Source: Vicia villosa (lineage: Eukaryota > Streptophyta > Magnoliopsida > Fabales > Fabaceae). From it: DNA of 64,000 nucleotides. Shown one piece after another: positions 11,201 through 22,395 of this stretch (position 1 is its first letter; every line of letters starts with the position of its first letter). The notes beneath the pieces are model-generated. The model made no database searches and was not told the origin of the DNA. It saw nothing but the letters and a program-made list of their open reading frames with translations. The stretch spans positions 1,038,001 through 1,102,000 of the forward strand of contig NW_026705004.1 in NCBI RefSeq assembly GCF_029867415.1, written 5' to 3'. Made by a program: the position numbers and the translations under genes.

Positions 11201-12090
11201 TCAGTTGACTTTTTAGGAGAAAACCCTAATTTTGAAACTTAGGGTTTTGCTGATTTTTGATCTTTTCTTGATGAATTATGATCAACCAATGATCAAATGA
11301 TGAATCTTTTGACAAAATATGGATGTTGACAAAAAATTTCATTTTTGACTGTCTGTTGACTTTTTGGTCAAACTGGTCGTCTGTTGACTGTTTGAGCTGC
11401 TGACTGTGCGTCTGAGCGAATTGAAGTTTGAAAATTTGTATGGTGGTACTTTGAGATATATGGAGGTCCATGAAATCCATTTGAGGTCTCAAAAAAACTT
11501 GTTCTCCTGAAAAAAACAAAAACCCTAGTTAGGGACTGTTTGTGTAGGAGACAGTTAAGCGTACCTGATTTTTGTGCAGTGTTGAGACTCTGCTGATCAT
11601 GTGATTATCAGAAGACTTCTAGAACAAAAATCTTGGAATTTTGAAATGCAAAAAGGTTGATTTGATTGATGGTACAAAACACGGAGAATTGCACTGTCAG
11701 CGGGTTTGACTGTCAACTGGCTGTCCGGGCATTAACGTAACAGTTAAAGTGAAAATTCAACAGTTAAAGTTAATTTTTTCTTTTTGTTTTTTTGTTGTGT
11801 TAATGGTGAAAATTTATTTACATGAGTTGTTAGAAAAAACAAACATAATAAATAAATAAAATATACCGTACGCGAACAAAATTACCGATAATAACCTTGA
11901 AAAATATTCAATGCACAGAGAAATAAATATTTAATTAGCAGAAAACACACAAAATATTATCTGGATAATTAAACTACAGTATGACAGATAGTATGACATT
12001 TAATACTGACAGTACAAATATTACATAATATAATGAACAGTACGACAAATAAACGGTACATTATTTTGAAAACAAAAGATACAACAAACT

Positions 12091-12258
12091 TTAAAAATGA
12101 CGATTAAAAACCCATGCTACGAATAATAACATATAGATGATCGGGAGTGTAAGCAACCCAGGTCCGCATTTTTCCGGACTATGCAGACAGAAAAAGGACA
12201 TGATCACCACCAAGACAGTGATGACCATAAGAAAACACGTATCCATCCACTTCGCCAT
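12091..12258 (-). CDS. 55-codon LTR ORF, two hydrophobic segments (LTR1 copy)
   Basis: An ATG at 12258 in the context CAAAAATGG opens 55 codons ending in TAA. It begins MAKWMDTC. Residues about 8-25 and 34-51 are strongly hydrophobic, joined by a short polar loop HSPEKCGPG, so a two-segment membrane hairpin is predicted. It lies about 95 bp downstream of the LTR TATA box (12351-12358) and would be the first ORF of the Ogre transcript. Compared with the other two LTRs the only differences are two synonymous changes. The frame is also open further upstream, but that part crosses the promoter and is interrupted in LTR3. I recognise no family. It may be a real small protein, a regulatory upstream ORF or chance. 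Confidence 0.4.
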   Translation of the reverse strand: MAKWMDTCFLMVITVLVVIMSFFCLHSPEKCGPGLLTLPIIYMLLFVAWVFNRHF

Positions 12259-12350
12259 TTTTGCCGGGGAAGAAGAAAAAATAAATATGAGGTAGAAATT
12301 TGAGAGATGAGTTGAAATTTGATGTGAGAATTTATGGAAAAAATGAGAGG

Positions 12351-12358
12351 TATTTATA
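12351..12358 (-). promoter_or_regulatory. Ogre LTR TATA box (LTR1)
   Basis: TATAAATA on the minus strand, preceded by TTTTCACTC and followed by an AC/CT-rich leader. It is the only strong TATA motif near the expected U3/R boundary. Transcription would start about 30 bp downstream, near 12320. Confidence 0.6.
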
Positions 12359-12919
12359 GAGTGAAAAGAAGGATAGAGACGTTGGGGAATGAAGTGATTC
12401 CGTACAAAAAAGGAAAACTTGAGTGGTAGTAGGATTTGAAAGAAAGTGTATGGTAGGATTTGAAAAAGAGAGATGTGTAGAATAAAGTTAAGATTTGATT
12501 TTGAAAGAAAGAGATTTGAAAATAAAGGAAAAGATTTTGAAAATAATAGAATATAGTACAAGAATTAGTGGGAAACAAAAAACTAATAATAATTTACTCG
12601 TTACCAGTACAGTCTGAATCCCCGGACTCTGCGCTTGCAAAAAATTTAATTCTGTACCAATTGCGTCTGTACTATTTATCTGCAAATAAATCTCAAATAA
12701 ACAGCGTGTGTGAAGTGATAAACAGTACTTGGCGTTCGTGTAAGAATAAGTTCAACAGCGAACCAAAATACCGTATAAGAAAAATTCTAAAAACCGATTA
12801 TTCATAAATCAGGATATTTATGAAATAAAATCCAAGATTATATGAAACTCCCAATTTTTAGACAGAAGTCTGTTGCCTTCTTTTTTGAAAAAGATGTGGG
12901 CAAATTTTGGGGTATAACA

Positions 12920-12936
12920 GTTGCCCCTATTCAATC
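12920..12936 (-). other. Ogre polypurine tract (internal A)
   Basis: On the minus strand GATTGAATAGGGGCAAC abuts the LTR start TGTTATACCCC. The AGGGG run is short for a PPT but holds the right position. Confidence 0.65.
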
Positions 12937-13187
12937 TTCTTAAACCTGATTGGAATCTGAAGGTAGAAGATGATTGAATATTTAGATGCCCTAAAAATTT
13001 GCACTTACCTCCACCAGAAGTGATGCTGGAATTTGCCTTTGAATGTTGTCTGAGAAATGTTATTGGCCGATCGAAACATTACCTGAGATGGGCTTTCAGA
13101 TGCCATCTGGCAGATGTGTTGATGGTTTGTTCATCAGAATGAATCCATTGATTATATCTTGATGAGGGATTTGAAAACCTCTGTGTT

Positions 13188-13510
13188 GACCGTTTCGGAA
13201 CCGTCCGAGGTTACCGCTTTAAGTCTAGGAGGCTGATCGTTACGGAATTGTCCAAAGTTTTTCCGCTTTAGATTTTGAAAGTTGATCTATGTGGAACCGT
13301 CTGAGGTATCAGCTTTAGATCTTTGAAGGTTGATCGTTGTGGAACCGTCTGCGGTATCCGCTTTGGATCTTGAAGATTGATCGTTATGGAACCGTCTGAG
13401 GTATCCGCTTTGGATCTTGAAGATTGATCGTTATGGAACCGTCTGAGGTATCCGCTTTAGATCTTTGAAGGTAGATCATGAAGGAACTGTCCAAGGTATC
13501 GACTTAGATC
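13188..13510. repeat. ~47-bp tandem repeat array in Ogre 3' UTR (A)
   Basis: About seven degenerate units share GGAACCGTCTGAGGTATCCG plus CTTTGGATCTTGAAG and TTGATCGTTATG. The central units repeat at 47 bp almost exactly and the outer ones are diverged. Ogre 3' UTRs are known to carry variable tandem repeats that can seed satellite DNA. Confidence 0.85.
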
Positions 13511-14696
13511 TGTGTTGCTTGTTTTTTGAGTTGATAGGTGTTTTGAAAAGAAAGATCTCTTCAGAATGAATCTTTGGCTTGATTATATCTGAGAGGAATG
13601 TTCGTCTGAACAGAATTCAGAGGAACACTGCATGTAATTGAGAACAACTTTTCTGAGGATATTCGTCCACCTGAAAAAATCAAGTTAGTGACATGCAATG
13701 TTATGATGCATGTAATGTATATGTTGAGATTCTCAAACTAAATGAGAAATGTGCATGTTATGTATGTGTTTGTCATGAAACATTATATGCTGTGTATGAA
13801 TATGCGCATGATGTATGACTTATGCAATTCAGAGCGTATCAAACTTCTGGTTGGGAAAATAAATCCCTGCTTGCTATTTTGGAAACGAAGTCATTATGAT
13901 TGTTGATGATCTTTGCTATCTTGTTCGAGTATACTCGGCTGGGGAACTTCCTTACGGACCAGAGTACTCTGTTGAGGGATCTTTAACAACTGCTTGGGGA
14001 TGAAGGGTAGTTTCAACATTCTGATTTTGATGCCCTTTGAATGGGAATGAGAAAGATGCATAATCCTCCGATGCACTATTTGACCAAGCCTTGGTGTGGA
14101 GGATCACACCTTCTGGGGATAGTGATCTTGAACAGCCTTGCTGGGGAATAAGGTTTCTCGAATCGCTTTGTTGGAGAGAAAAATCTCATTGAGAAATTTG
14201 CTGAGAAATGCATCTTTGTTGGGGAGCTTTTCTTCTGATGCTGGTTTCGGGATGATGTCCAGATGATTGGGACATTACCTGAATGCTATTCCTGTTTTTC
14301 TTATAAACATCAGTCATATTCAAATGCATATGTTCATTCAAAATTATCATTGGGACGTTTACGTATTCAAAAACAGAAAAAAGTGAAAACATTGATTTTG
14401 AGCATGAGCTGCATTGATTTTGAAAGAGAGCCATAATAGGCGGATTAGTACAAGGAGACAAAAATCCTAGTAGTAGGAAATTGTCATAAAGCTTTGAAAA
14501 GTACTTATAAAGAGAAATAGCTATGTGAAAACAATCCAGTCAAGTTTCAACTCTCCTATTGCCAATCTGTCTTCGAGTATCTCATCCCTCACTTGTTGGA
14601 AGAAAATGATTGGACTGATTGGTGCCTTTGATGTGTTGAACTTTGAAGGTGAGTGGGTAGCCAAATGGGACATAGTCTTACGCTTTATTCCCTAAC

Positions 14697-14850
14697 TTTT
14701 GCCTAGGCTGCCTTTTCAGGTTTTCAGCCTACCGGGATAATATTTATTTTTTAGTCTCTAATTTTTGCCTGGATCGCCCTTTCAGGTTTTCAATCCACCG
14801 AGACGCTCATTTTTGCCTAAATCGCCCTTTCAGGTTTTCAACTTAGCGAG
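14697..14850. repeat. TTTTGCCT...CAGGTTTTCA repeats (A)
   Basis: Three units spaced about 66 and 48 bp share a GCC(C/T)TTTCAGGTTTTCA core followed by a purine-closed CCG(A/G)G-type end. They lie just after the integrase stop on the minus strand. Confidence 0.75.
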
Positions 14851-14857
14851 CTTTTCT

Positions 14858-17800
14858 TTAAGCGAAATACTTTTTGACTATGTCCGCATTTACAGGGTGT
14901 GGGAAATCCTCGCCGTCCATAGTGGTAAGCAACATGGCTCTGCCGGAGAATACTTTCTTGATTACAAACGGTCCCTCATAAGTGGGAGTCCACTTGCCCC
15001 TGGGGTCACCTTTTGGTAAGATGATGCGTTTGACAACCAAATCACCGGTTTGATATGCCTGACTTTTGACTTTCTTGTTGAAGGCTTTGATCATACGCTT
15101 CTGGTACAACTGACCATGACAAATAGCCGCAAGCCTCTTCTCATCAACCAAATTTATCTGGTCCAATCGAGTCTGAATCCAATCGTCTTCGTCTAGATCG
15201 GCTTCTTTCATAATCCTTAGGGAAGGAATCTGAATTTCAATTGGAAGAACTGCCTCCATACCATAGACTAAGGAAAATGGAGTTGCCCCTGTTGAAGTAC
15301 GCGCTGACGTGCGATAACCATGAAGAGCAAAAGGTAACATCTCATGCCAGTCTTTGTAGGTTACTATCATTTTCTGGATGATTTTCTTAATGTTCTTGTT
15401 GGCAGCTTCCACGGCGCCATTCATCTTTGGTCAATATGGAGAGGAATTATGATGTTTGACCTAGAACTGTGTGCAGAGTTCAGTAATCATTCTGTTGTTT
15501 AAATTTGTGCCATTGTCTGTGATGATCCTTTCAGGGATGCCATACCGACAAATGAGATTGTGCTTGATAAACCGGGCCACAACATTCTTGGTGACAGAAG
15601 CAAATGAAGCTGCTTCTACCCATTTGGTGAAGTAATCGATAGCGACCAGGATAAAACGATGTCTGTTGGAGGCAGTAGGCTTGATTTCTCCAATCATATC
15701 AATACCCCACATTGCAAAAGGCCAAGGGGCCGTCAGGACGTTTAATGGGACTGGAGGTACATGTACTTTGTCGGCATATATCTGGCATTTGTGACAAGTT
15801 CTGGAGTGACGATGGCAGTCTGTCTCCATGGTAGACCAGTAATAACCTGCTCTTAAGATATTTTTAGCCATTGTATGTCCACTTGAATGAGTACCAAAGG
15901 CACCATCGTGTATATCTTCCATAATCTGTTCCGCTTCCATCTTGTTTACACAACGAAGCAAAGTCGAGTCATGGTTGCGTTTGTACAGGATTCCATTACT
16001 TAGAAAGAATTTGGCAGCAAATCTTCTTAGAAACTTTCTATTGTTAATGGACGCCCCTTCAGGGTATTCTTGGACTTCGAGATATCTTTTTACTTCATGG
16101 AACCATGGTTTTTCTTCCATTCCTTCGGTATCAATCTCATTGCAATAGGCTGGTTCATCCTGTCTGTAAATGGTGACCATTGGCGCCTCATTGTCCCATC
16201 TGACTTTGGACATAGATGACATGGTAGCTAGGGCATCAGCTAGTTGATTTTCTTCGCGCGGGATGTGTTCAAAAGTGATTTCTTCAAAATAAGGAATCAA
16301 ACTCAGCACATATTCTTTGTATGGAATTAGATTCGGGTGCTTTGTGTCCCATTCCTCTTTGACTTGATAAATTACAAGCGCCGAGTCTCCGTAGACCTCC
16401 AGGAACTTGATTCTTAGATCAATTGCAACTTTGAGACCCAGAATACATGCTTCATACTCGGCTATATTGTTAGTGCAGTTGAAACATAATCTGGCAGTGA
16501 ATGGTGTATAACCTCCTGCAGGGGAAATGATCACAGCTCCGATGCCATTGCCAAGTGCATTAGAAGCTCCATCAAAAACCATAGTCCATCGGGATCCTGG
16601 CTCGGGTCCTTCCTCCGGTCCTGGTTGTTTGTAGTCAGTAACTAGCATAATGTCTTCATCTGGGAAGTCAAAGTTCAACGCTTGATAATCATCCACTGCT
16701 TGATGAGCCAGATGATCAGCTACCACACTTCCTTTGATCGCTTTTTGCGAAGTGTACTGGATGTCATACTCTATTAAGATCATTTGCCATCTTGCTATTC
16801 TTCCAGAGAGAGCAGGTTTTTCGAACACATACTTGATAGGATCCATTTTGGAGATCAGGAAAGTGATATGGTTTAGCATATACTGTCTTAGTCGGCGAGC
16901 CGCCCATGCTAAGGCACAACAAGTTTTCTCAAGCAGTGAGTATCTTGTTTCACAATCGGTAAACTTTTTACTAAGATAGTAGATTGCATGCTCCTTTCGG
17001 CCAGACTCGTCATGTTGCCCCAGTACACACCCCATTGAATCTTCTAACACTGTTAGGTACATTATCAGAGGTCTTCCTTCCACTGGTGGTAACAATATTG
17101 GTGGTTTTTGAAGATATTCTTTGATCTTATCAAAGGCTAATTGGCATTTGTCGTTCCATCTTTCAACTTGATCTTTCTTCAACAGTTTGAAGATCGGCAC
17201 ACAAGTAGTAGTCATATGGGCAATAAATCTGGCTATGTAATTCAGACGTCCCAAGAATCCTCTGACTTGTTTCTCGGTACGGGGTATGGGCATTTCTTGA
17301 ATGGCTTTGACCTTAGCAGGATCAACTTCAATACCTTTGCTGCTGACGATGAAACCTAAGAGTTTACCGGATCTTACTCCAAAGGTACACTTGTTCGGAT
17401 TCAGTCGCAATCTATACTTCTTGAGTCTGTCAAACAGCTTGTGCAGATGACCCAGATGTTCTTCTTCGGTGTTGGACTTTGAAATCATATCATTGACATA
17501 AACCTCTATTTCTTGATGAATCATATCATGGAACAGAGCTACCATTGCACCCTGATATGTTGCTCCTGCATTCTTTAAACCAAAGGGCATTACTTTGTAA
17601 CAAAAGGTTCCCCAGGGTGTTGTGAAGTTTGTTTTCTCCATGTCTTCGGGCGCCATCTTGATTTGATTGTACCCTGAGAATCCATCCATAAAGGAGAATA
17701 CCTTGCATTGTGCAGTATTGTCAACCAGTACATCGATGTGAGGTAAAGGGAAATCATCTTTGGGGCTTGCCCGATTTAGATCTCTGTAGTCTACACACAT

Positions 17801-18316
17801 TCTGACTTTCCCTTCTTTTTTAGGCACAGGCACTATGTTAGCTATCCATGGAGGATAACTCACAACTTTTAGAAAGCCAGCATTGAATTGCTTCTCAACC
17901 TCGTCTTTGATTTTCTTGGACATATTGGGCCTACTCCTCCGCAGTTTCGGCTTAACTGGAGTGCTACCTTCTTTGATCGGCAGACGATGAACCACAATAT
18001 TCGTGTCAAGGCCAGGCATATCTTCATAGGACCAGGCGAATATCTCAACGTAGTCTTGTAACATTTGAATCAGTCTTTGCTTGACACTGTCTTCTAGATC
18101 AGCCCCTATCTTGACTTCTTTCTTTTCTTCGTCACTGCCCAAGTTGATAACTTCAATTGGCTCTTCATGCGGCTGTATAGTCTTTTCCTCTTGTTCTAAT
18201 AGCCTGGTACTTCACAATCTTCCTCACTTTCGTCTTCAGTTTGGTAGATCGGATTTTCAAAGTTATGACTGGCAATAGCAGAATCGTTATCAACAGGATC
18301 CAGAGTGAATGTGAAT
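14858..18316 (-). pseudogene. Ogre pol exon 2: RT, RNase H, second RNase H, integrase (A)
   Basis: From the predicted acceptor at 18316 a short frame runs to a frameshift near 18206; the main frame then gives 893 residues (18142-15461). RT includes FMDGFSGYNQ (about residue 151), but the catalytic motif reads YVND (215-218) instead of YVDD. A first RNase H-like domain follows (about 358-480). A second, archaeal-type RNase H runs from about 519 to 640 (FDGA, AEYEA, GDSAL, ADAL). Integrase has the zinc-binding H..H..CHKC and DDE residues D815 and D876. Two in-frame stops (TAG, TGA) at about 15461 and 15431 cut it before the last segment (15424-14858), which holds the catalytic Glu in NGAVEAANK and the C-terminal domain. 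It copies element RNA and integrates DNA in intact relatives. This copy cannot. Confidence 0.92.
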
Positions 18317-18581
18317 CTGCATTTATTATATGGGTGTGTGTAAGAACACATAGCTATTTGAAAATGAATAAAGCAAAGAAAGAAAAAAGGATCACAAAAT
18401 TTGAATATGCAAACGTCCTATGATTTTATTGAATGAACATGATCATGATATGACAAACCCTTATAAAAAGGACCAGTGTGCTTCAGGCAAGGCACCTGGC
18501 TTTTAAGTTCATGGTTCGATAGTACAGGAACCATTTTTATCTTTGAACATATAAACAACGAAAACAGGAAATTGCATTTAC
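18317..18581 (-). other. Ogre gag-pro / pol intron (A)
   Basis: The donor is GTAAATGC directly after the last protease-ORF codons (GT at 18581-18580). The acceptor is AAATGCAG at 18317. Removing 265 bp links the protease frame to a sense frame beginning FTFTLDPVDND. A spliced intron at this place is an established Ogre feature; the exact borders here are my reading. Confidence 0.7.
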
Positions 18582-20827
18582 TCCTGATCAAAGGAGATCA
18601 CATCCTCAGCTTCCCAGTTGTTCAATCCATTGTTGTGAGCAGGGAGTACCCAGCTGCTCCAGTTGCAGCTGTCTTCTTCGTCTTCCACAGCATTGATTTC
18701 TTTGGTGGGGAAATGAGCTGTTGATCCTTCGGGATGAGCAAGATACTCTGATGGATACGAGAGCCCAGGCTGAGATACCTCTGTTGGCTGAGCGAGATAT
18801 CCGATAAGATCGTCCCATCTAGTTGGAATGATATCTTTGAGGGAGACTTGTGCATTATGGGGAGCAGTGTACTGCATCAGGAAGTCATTCTCATTATTTG
18901 GTGCTTCCCAGACTTCTTCAGGAGCGACAGGGCTTGTGAATGACATATTGTCTTCGAAATGGTTGTCCCATCCAGTTGGGGTGATGTCTTCAATAGCAAT
19001 CTGCGAGCTCAGGGGAGCAGAATACTTCACCATAAAGTCATACTTGCCACTTGGTTTTCCTAGTGTATCCCAGACTTCCTTTGGACTAGGTGGACTTTGG
19101 TATTGCTCAGTAATGGAACTTGTGAAAAATTTGCAATCTTCAATCTGATCACCCCATCCAGTTGGGACGATGTCTTCAATGGCAATAAAAGAACTCTGAG
19201 GTGCAGTGTATTTTACTAGAAAATCATACCCGCCGCTTGGTTCTCCCAAAGTATCCCAAACTTCCATGGAAACAGGTGGAACTTCATTTGGATATTGCTG
19301 AATAATATGGTTCAAGATCACTCCATTGTCTTCAATAGCATTCACTCCTTGGCTGATGAAATGTGACATTAATCCTCCAGAACGAGGACTTTGATCGTTC
19401 TTTTGAGTTCCATCAGCATAGCCCAGACCTAGCTTATCGAACTTGTAAGGTACATCGAGGAGCTGTCCCCATACTGTGCAACCACCTTCTTCGATCACAA
19501 CTTTGGCGTCTTTGAGAGAAGCCATAGTTGGAGTTATTTTTGTAGCAGGAGTAGCAGAAATATGTTTGGCAGTAGAGACATCTGGAGGGACCACCTCAAA
19601 AGATTGGCAGGGAGTTTCGATGAATTCTCCATCCATCTCAACATACTTGGAGTTACTCAGGTGGCTAACCACATATTCTTCTTCGCCATAAACTGTGACG
19701 ACCTTGCCTTTTACCGGATATTTTAACTTCTGATGCAGGGTAGAAGTTACAGCGTTTGCCCCATGTATCCATGGGCGTCCTAGTAAACAGGAATATGCTG
19801 GGTGAATTTCCATTACATAAAAGGTAGAATCAAAGATCTGAGAGCCCACTCTGATTGGGAGCTTCACTTTTCCGTACACTGTTCTTGTTGACCCGTCGAA
19901 GGCTCTTACCACAACATCGCTTGGTTGTAACACAACTCCTTCGATGTCGATTTTTTCCAGTACTGCTTTTGGTAACACGTTCAAAGAGGAACCGTTATCT
20001 ACCAGCACATGAGACAGAGTGGTGCCGTTACATTCAATAGAGATGTGCAGGGCTTTATTGTGATTTTTCCCAGCAGGGGTTAAATCAACATCAGAGAAAC
20101 CGAGACCATTATTCACTGTTAGATTGGCAACACAATTTTCAAATTGATCGACTGAAATCTCCTGTGGTACATGGGCAGCTTTCAGGAACTTCATCAGGGC
20201 CTTGGCATGAGCTTCTGAATATTTTAACAGAGACAACATTGAGATTTTTGAAGCAGTGTGCCCCAGTTGTTCGACAATATTGTAATCACTTTTGTAGATG
20301 ATTTTCAATATTTCCTCCATTTCTTGCTTCGACGGATCTTCAACAGTGACTTCCACCGGTACTTGAACTGGTTCAACTAGTGGCTCTTTGCCTCGAGCGT
20401 TGATATCTTGATTAGGAACTAGGACCTGGACTGGATTAGTAGCGACATTTGGAGAAATTTCTGGTGAAAAGATCCTTCCACTTCTCGTAATCTTACTAGT
20501 ACCCACAATATTATCAACAGTTGGAGTAGTAAAATTCATGGTCTCTTCAGTCGAGGCGTCTTGCTTAACTCCATGGACATAAACATTAGTGTCATAACTC
20601 CACGGGACAACTTTGTCTGAGGAGTATGGAAATGGAGCCGGACTGGTAATGATTACCGATGCCACTTTGGGTGCAGCAGAAATTTTGAAAGGGGTTTTGG
20701 TAGGGATTTTCAATGGTATGTTAGAAACCACTGAGACGTCCTCTATTCTCATCCCATTTGCAAAAACTTCGCATAAATCGTCCATAGAAGGGAGCCTCTC
20801 AAATATAATGACACGACATCCATCCAC
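18582..20827 (-). pseudogene. Ogre protease exon (A)
   Basis: This 749-residue frame follows gag in a different frame (79-bp overlap at 20749-20827), and its apparent first codon is GTG. Gag and protease therefore look like one frame split by a frameshift near 20825. The aspartic protease centre is LVDNGSSLNVLP (about residue 276), the DNG form usual in the Tat lineage, with a LLGRPWIHG flap-side motif about 75 residues later. The C-terminal quarter carries three imperfect copies of a ~55-62-residue module starting EVWDTLG. The frame ends at the intron donor. The protease processes the element polyprotein. Confidence 0.85.
18770..19265 (-). repeat. Three-fold protein repeat in the protease ORF (A)
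   Basis: Modules start at about 19265, 19079 and 18919. Each has EVW(D/E)..., then YDF(L/M)VKY(T/S)AP or DFLMQYTAP, then (I/L)(E/K)DI.PT.W.D. Spacing is about 186 and 160 bp. The repeat is visible in DNA and protein. No known domain name comes to mind. Confidence 0.8.
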
Positions 20828-22395
20828 TTTTGAATTCCTATTTTCAGATTCTCACAACCATTGGGTAGGTGTGCACAATAAAAGCAATCAGGGTCACAAC
20901 CTGGAAAGAAACCAGCTCGTATTAGCTTTCTTTTGACTTCAAGGAGCGGAGTTGACAATTCTCTCACATCATAGATGTAAACAGTGTCTATGATAGCATT
21001 AATGGTCTTGTCGTGCTTTGGCATAGGTGCAGTGATGACATTTGGAGTCTCTGGAGGATCGAATTCAATTTCCCCAGCATCTATCATGTCTTGTATTTTA
21101 TTTTTCAGGGCCCAACAGTGATCTGCGTCATGTCCTGGACAGTTAGAATGGTATGCACATGTTGCATCGGAGCGATAACTCGGAGAGGAAGTGTTGACAT
21201 TCTTTGGAGGATCTTTCAATGTGATCAGATTTGCCTTTAACAAGTGCTGCAATGCTTGAGAGATTGGCATATTGATTCTGGTGAAATTTCTCCTTGGTGC
21301 ATCTGGTCGACGCGTATACTTTGGCGGCTGATCTTTTTGAGGTGCAGATGCGGAGATCAGAACAGCCCCTACAGATTGGTGATGCTCACTTTTGCGACCT
21401 TTCTGACTGTGCATTGTATTGACTTCATTTCTCCCACTGATGGGCCTCTTTGTAGTACCAGAGGAGGAGCCTATTTGAATTTTTCCATTTTGAATACCGC
21501 TTTCAACACGCTCTCCAGTTAATATCAGGTCAGTGAAACCTGATGATGAGCTTCCCAGCAAATGACTGTAGAAAGGGCCAGTTAAAGTGCCCATGAACAT
21601 GTCGACCAGCTCGCGATCAGATAAAGGTGGTTGAACCCTTCCAACCAGATCTCTCCACTTTTGTGCGTACTCTTTGAAACTTTCTTTTGGTGCCATAGAC
21701 ATGCCCCGTAGTTGAGTACGGGTTGGTGCAAGGTCAGCATTGTATTGATACTGTTTGTAGAAAGCAGCGGCCAAATCTTCCCAGGTGTGAACTTTTGTAC
21801 TTTCCAGTTGGTAGTACCACTCGAGTTGTGTACCCGACAGACTTTCATGGAAGAAATGAATCCACAATTTGTTATCTGCTGTATGAGGTAGTATCTTCCT
21901 CACATAGGATCTCAGATGCAGTTTTGGGCAAGAGACTCCATCATACTTTGCAAAGACAGGAACTTTGAACTTTGGAGGGATAACAATATCTGAGACTAGT
22001 CCAAGATCTTTGAAGTCTAAACCAGGTATTTTTTGTATCTCCATAGCTTTCATGCGTTCTTCCAACAGCTGGTATTTGTCATCACCCTGCTCGTCTTCGG
22101 AATGATCATCTTCTTCGTTAGAAGAGAGAGAGGGTTTGGAATAACCCTGGTTGATGTGATTGTCTTCTCGATCACCTTCACCGACTATTTCAGGGATCGA
22201 TGCCTTTTTAGACCTCTTGACTGGGATTTTGACCTTTCTTGTCAGGTGACTTAAGCCTACAGATCCTTTGGGCTTCTTTTTCTTCTTGATTATCAAGGCT
22301 TTCAATTCTTGTTTCCCCTTTGCTAGCTCCAAAATTGCTATCTGAACTTGGGCATTCTGTGCTTCGAGATTCTTGACGCTTGTTTCGGAATCCAT
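20749..22395 (-). pseudogene. Ogre gag (A)
   Basis: The frame has 548 residues from ATG 22395 (MDSETSVKNLE...). A short coiled coil (about 8-32) and a basic run KKKKKPKG (37-44) are followed by an acidic linker. The retrotransposon gag core lies at about 155-285 (LRSYVRKILP, LEWYYQL, FYKQYQYN, SFKEYAQKWRDL, LVDMFMGTL). A zinc-binding-like segment CAYHSNCPGHDADHC spans 413-427. Gag forms the particle and binds the RNA. The frame runs out of register near 20825, where it should continue into protease. Otherwise this gene is unbroken. Confidence 0.9.

Larger units (their letters stand above)
8227..12919 (-). repeat. Ogre LTR1 (4693 bp; outer 3' LTR)
   Basis: Ends are TGTCGCCCTCGG at the left and GGGGTATAACA at the right (TG...CA on the minus strand). 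The minus-strand U3 is short (12919 to about 12320) and the rest is R/U5. It contains an AT-rich block (about 9100-9670), a direct duplication of a ~77-bp GTAATGATCCTTG unit (about 8542-8680), a 10-bp inverted repeat AAAACCCTAA/TTAGGGTTTT (11220-11248) and several TTGAC cores around 11184-11405. It differs from LTR2 and LTR3 at many shared positions in its left third, for example GTGCGG versus GTGTGG at 8554-8559. Confidence 0.93.
12937..14857 (-). other. Ogre 3' untranslated region (internal A)
   Basis: About 1.9 kb between the integrase stop and the PPT. It is non-coding and rich in imperfect repeats: the ~47-bp array 13188-13510, scattered CTTGGGGA/CTGGGGA motifs between 13930 and 14230, and three TTTTGCCT...CAGGTTTTCA units at 14697-14850. 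Short open frames here have no family features. Confidence 0.75.

Noticed and set aside
11220..11248. Telomere-like AAACCCTAA / TTAGGGTTT inverted pair
   Set aside because: A single motif each way, not an array; a short hairpin in the LTR rather than telomeric DNA.
12091..12561. 156-codon open frame across the Ogre LTR
   Set aside because: Only the last 55 codons start from an ATG downstream of the TATA box. The upstream part lies across the promoter, lacks an ATG at its start and is interrupted in LTR3.
14765..15019. Plus-strand frame overlapping the Ogre 3' UTR and integrase end
   Set aside because: Antisense shadow of the integrase tail and the TTTTGCCT repeats.
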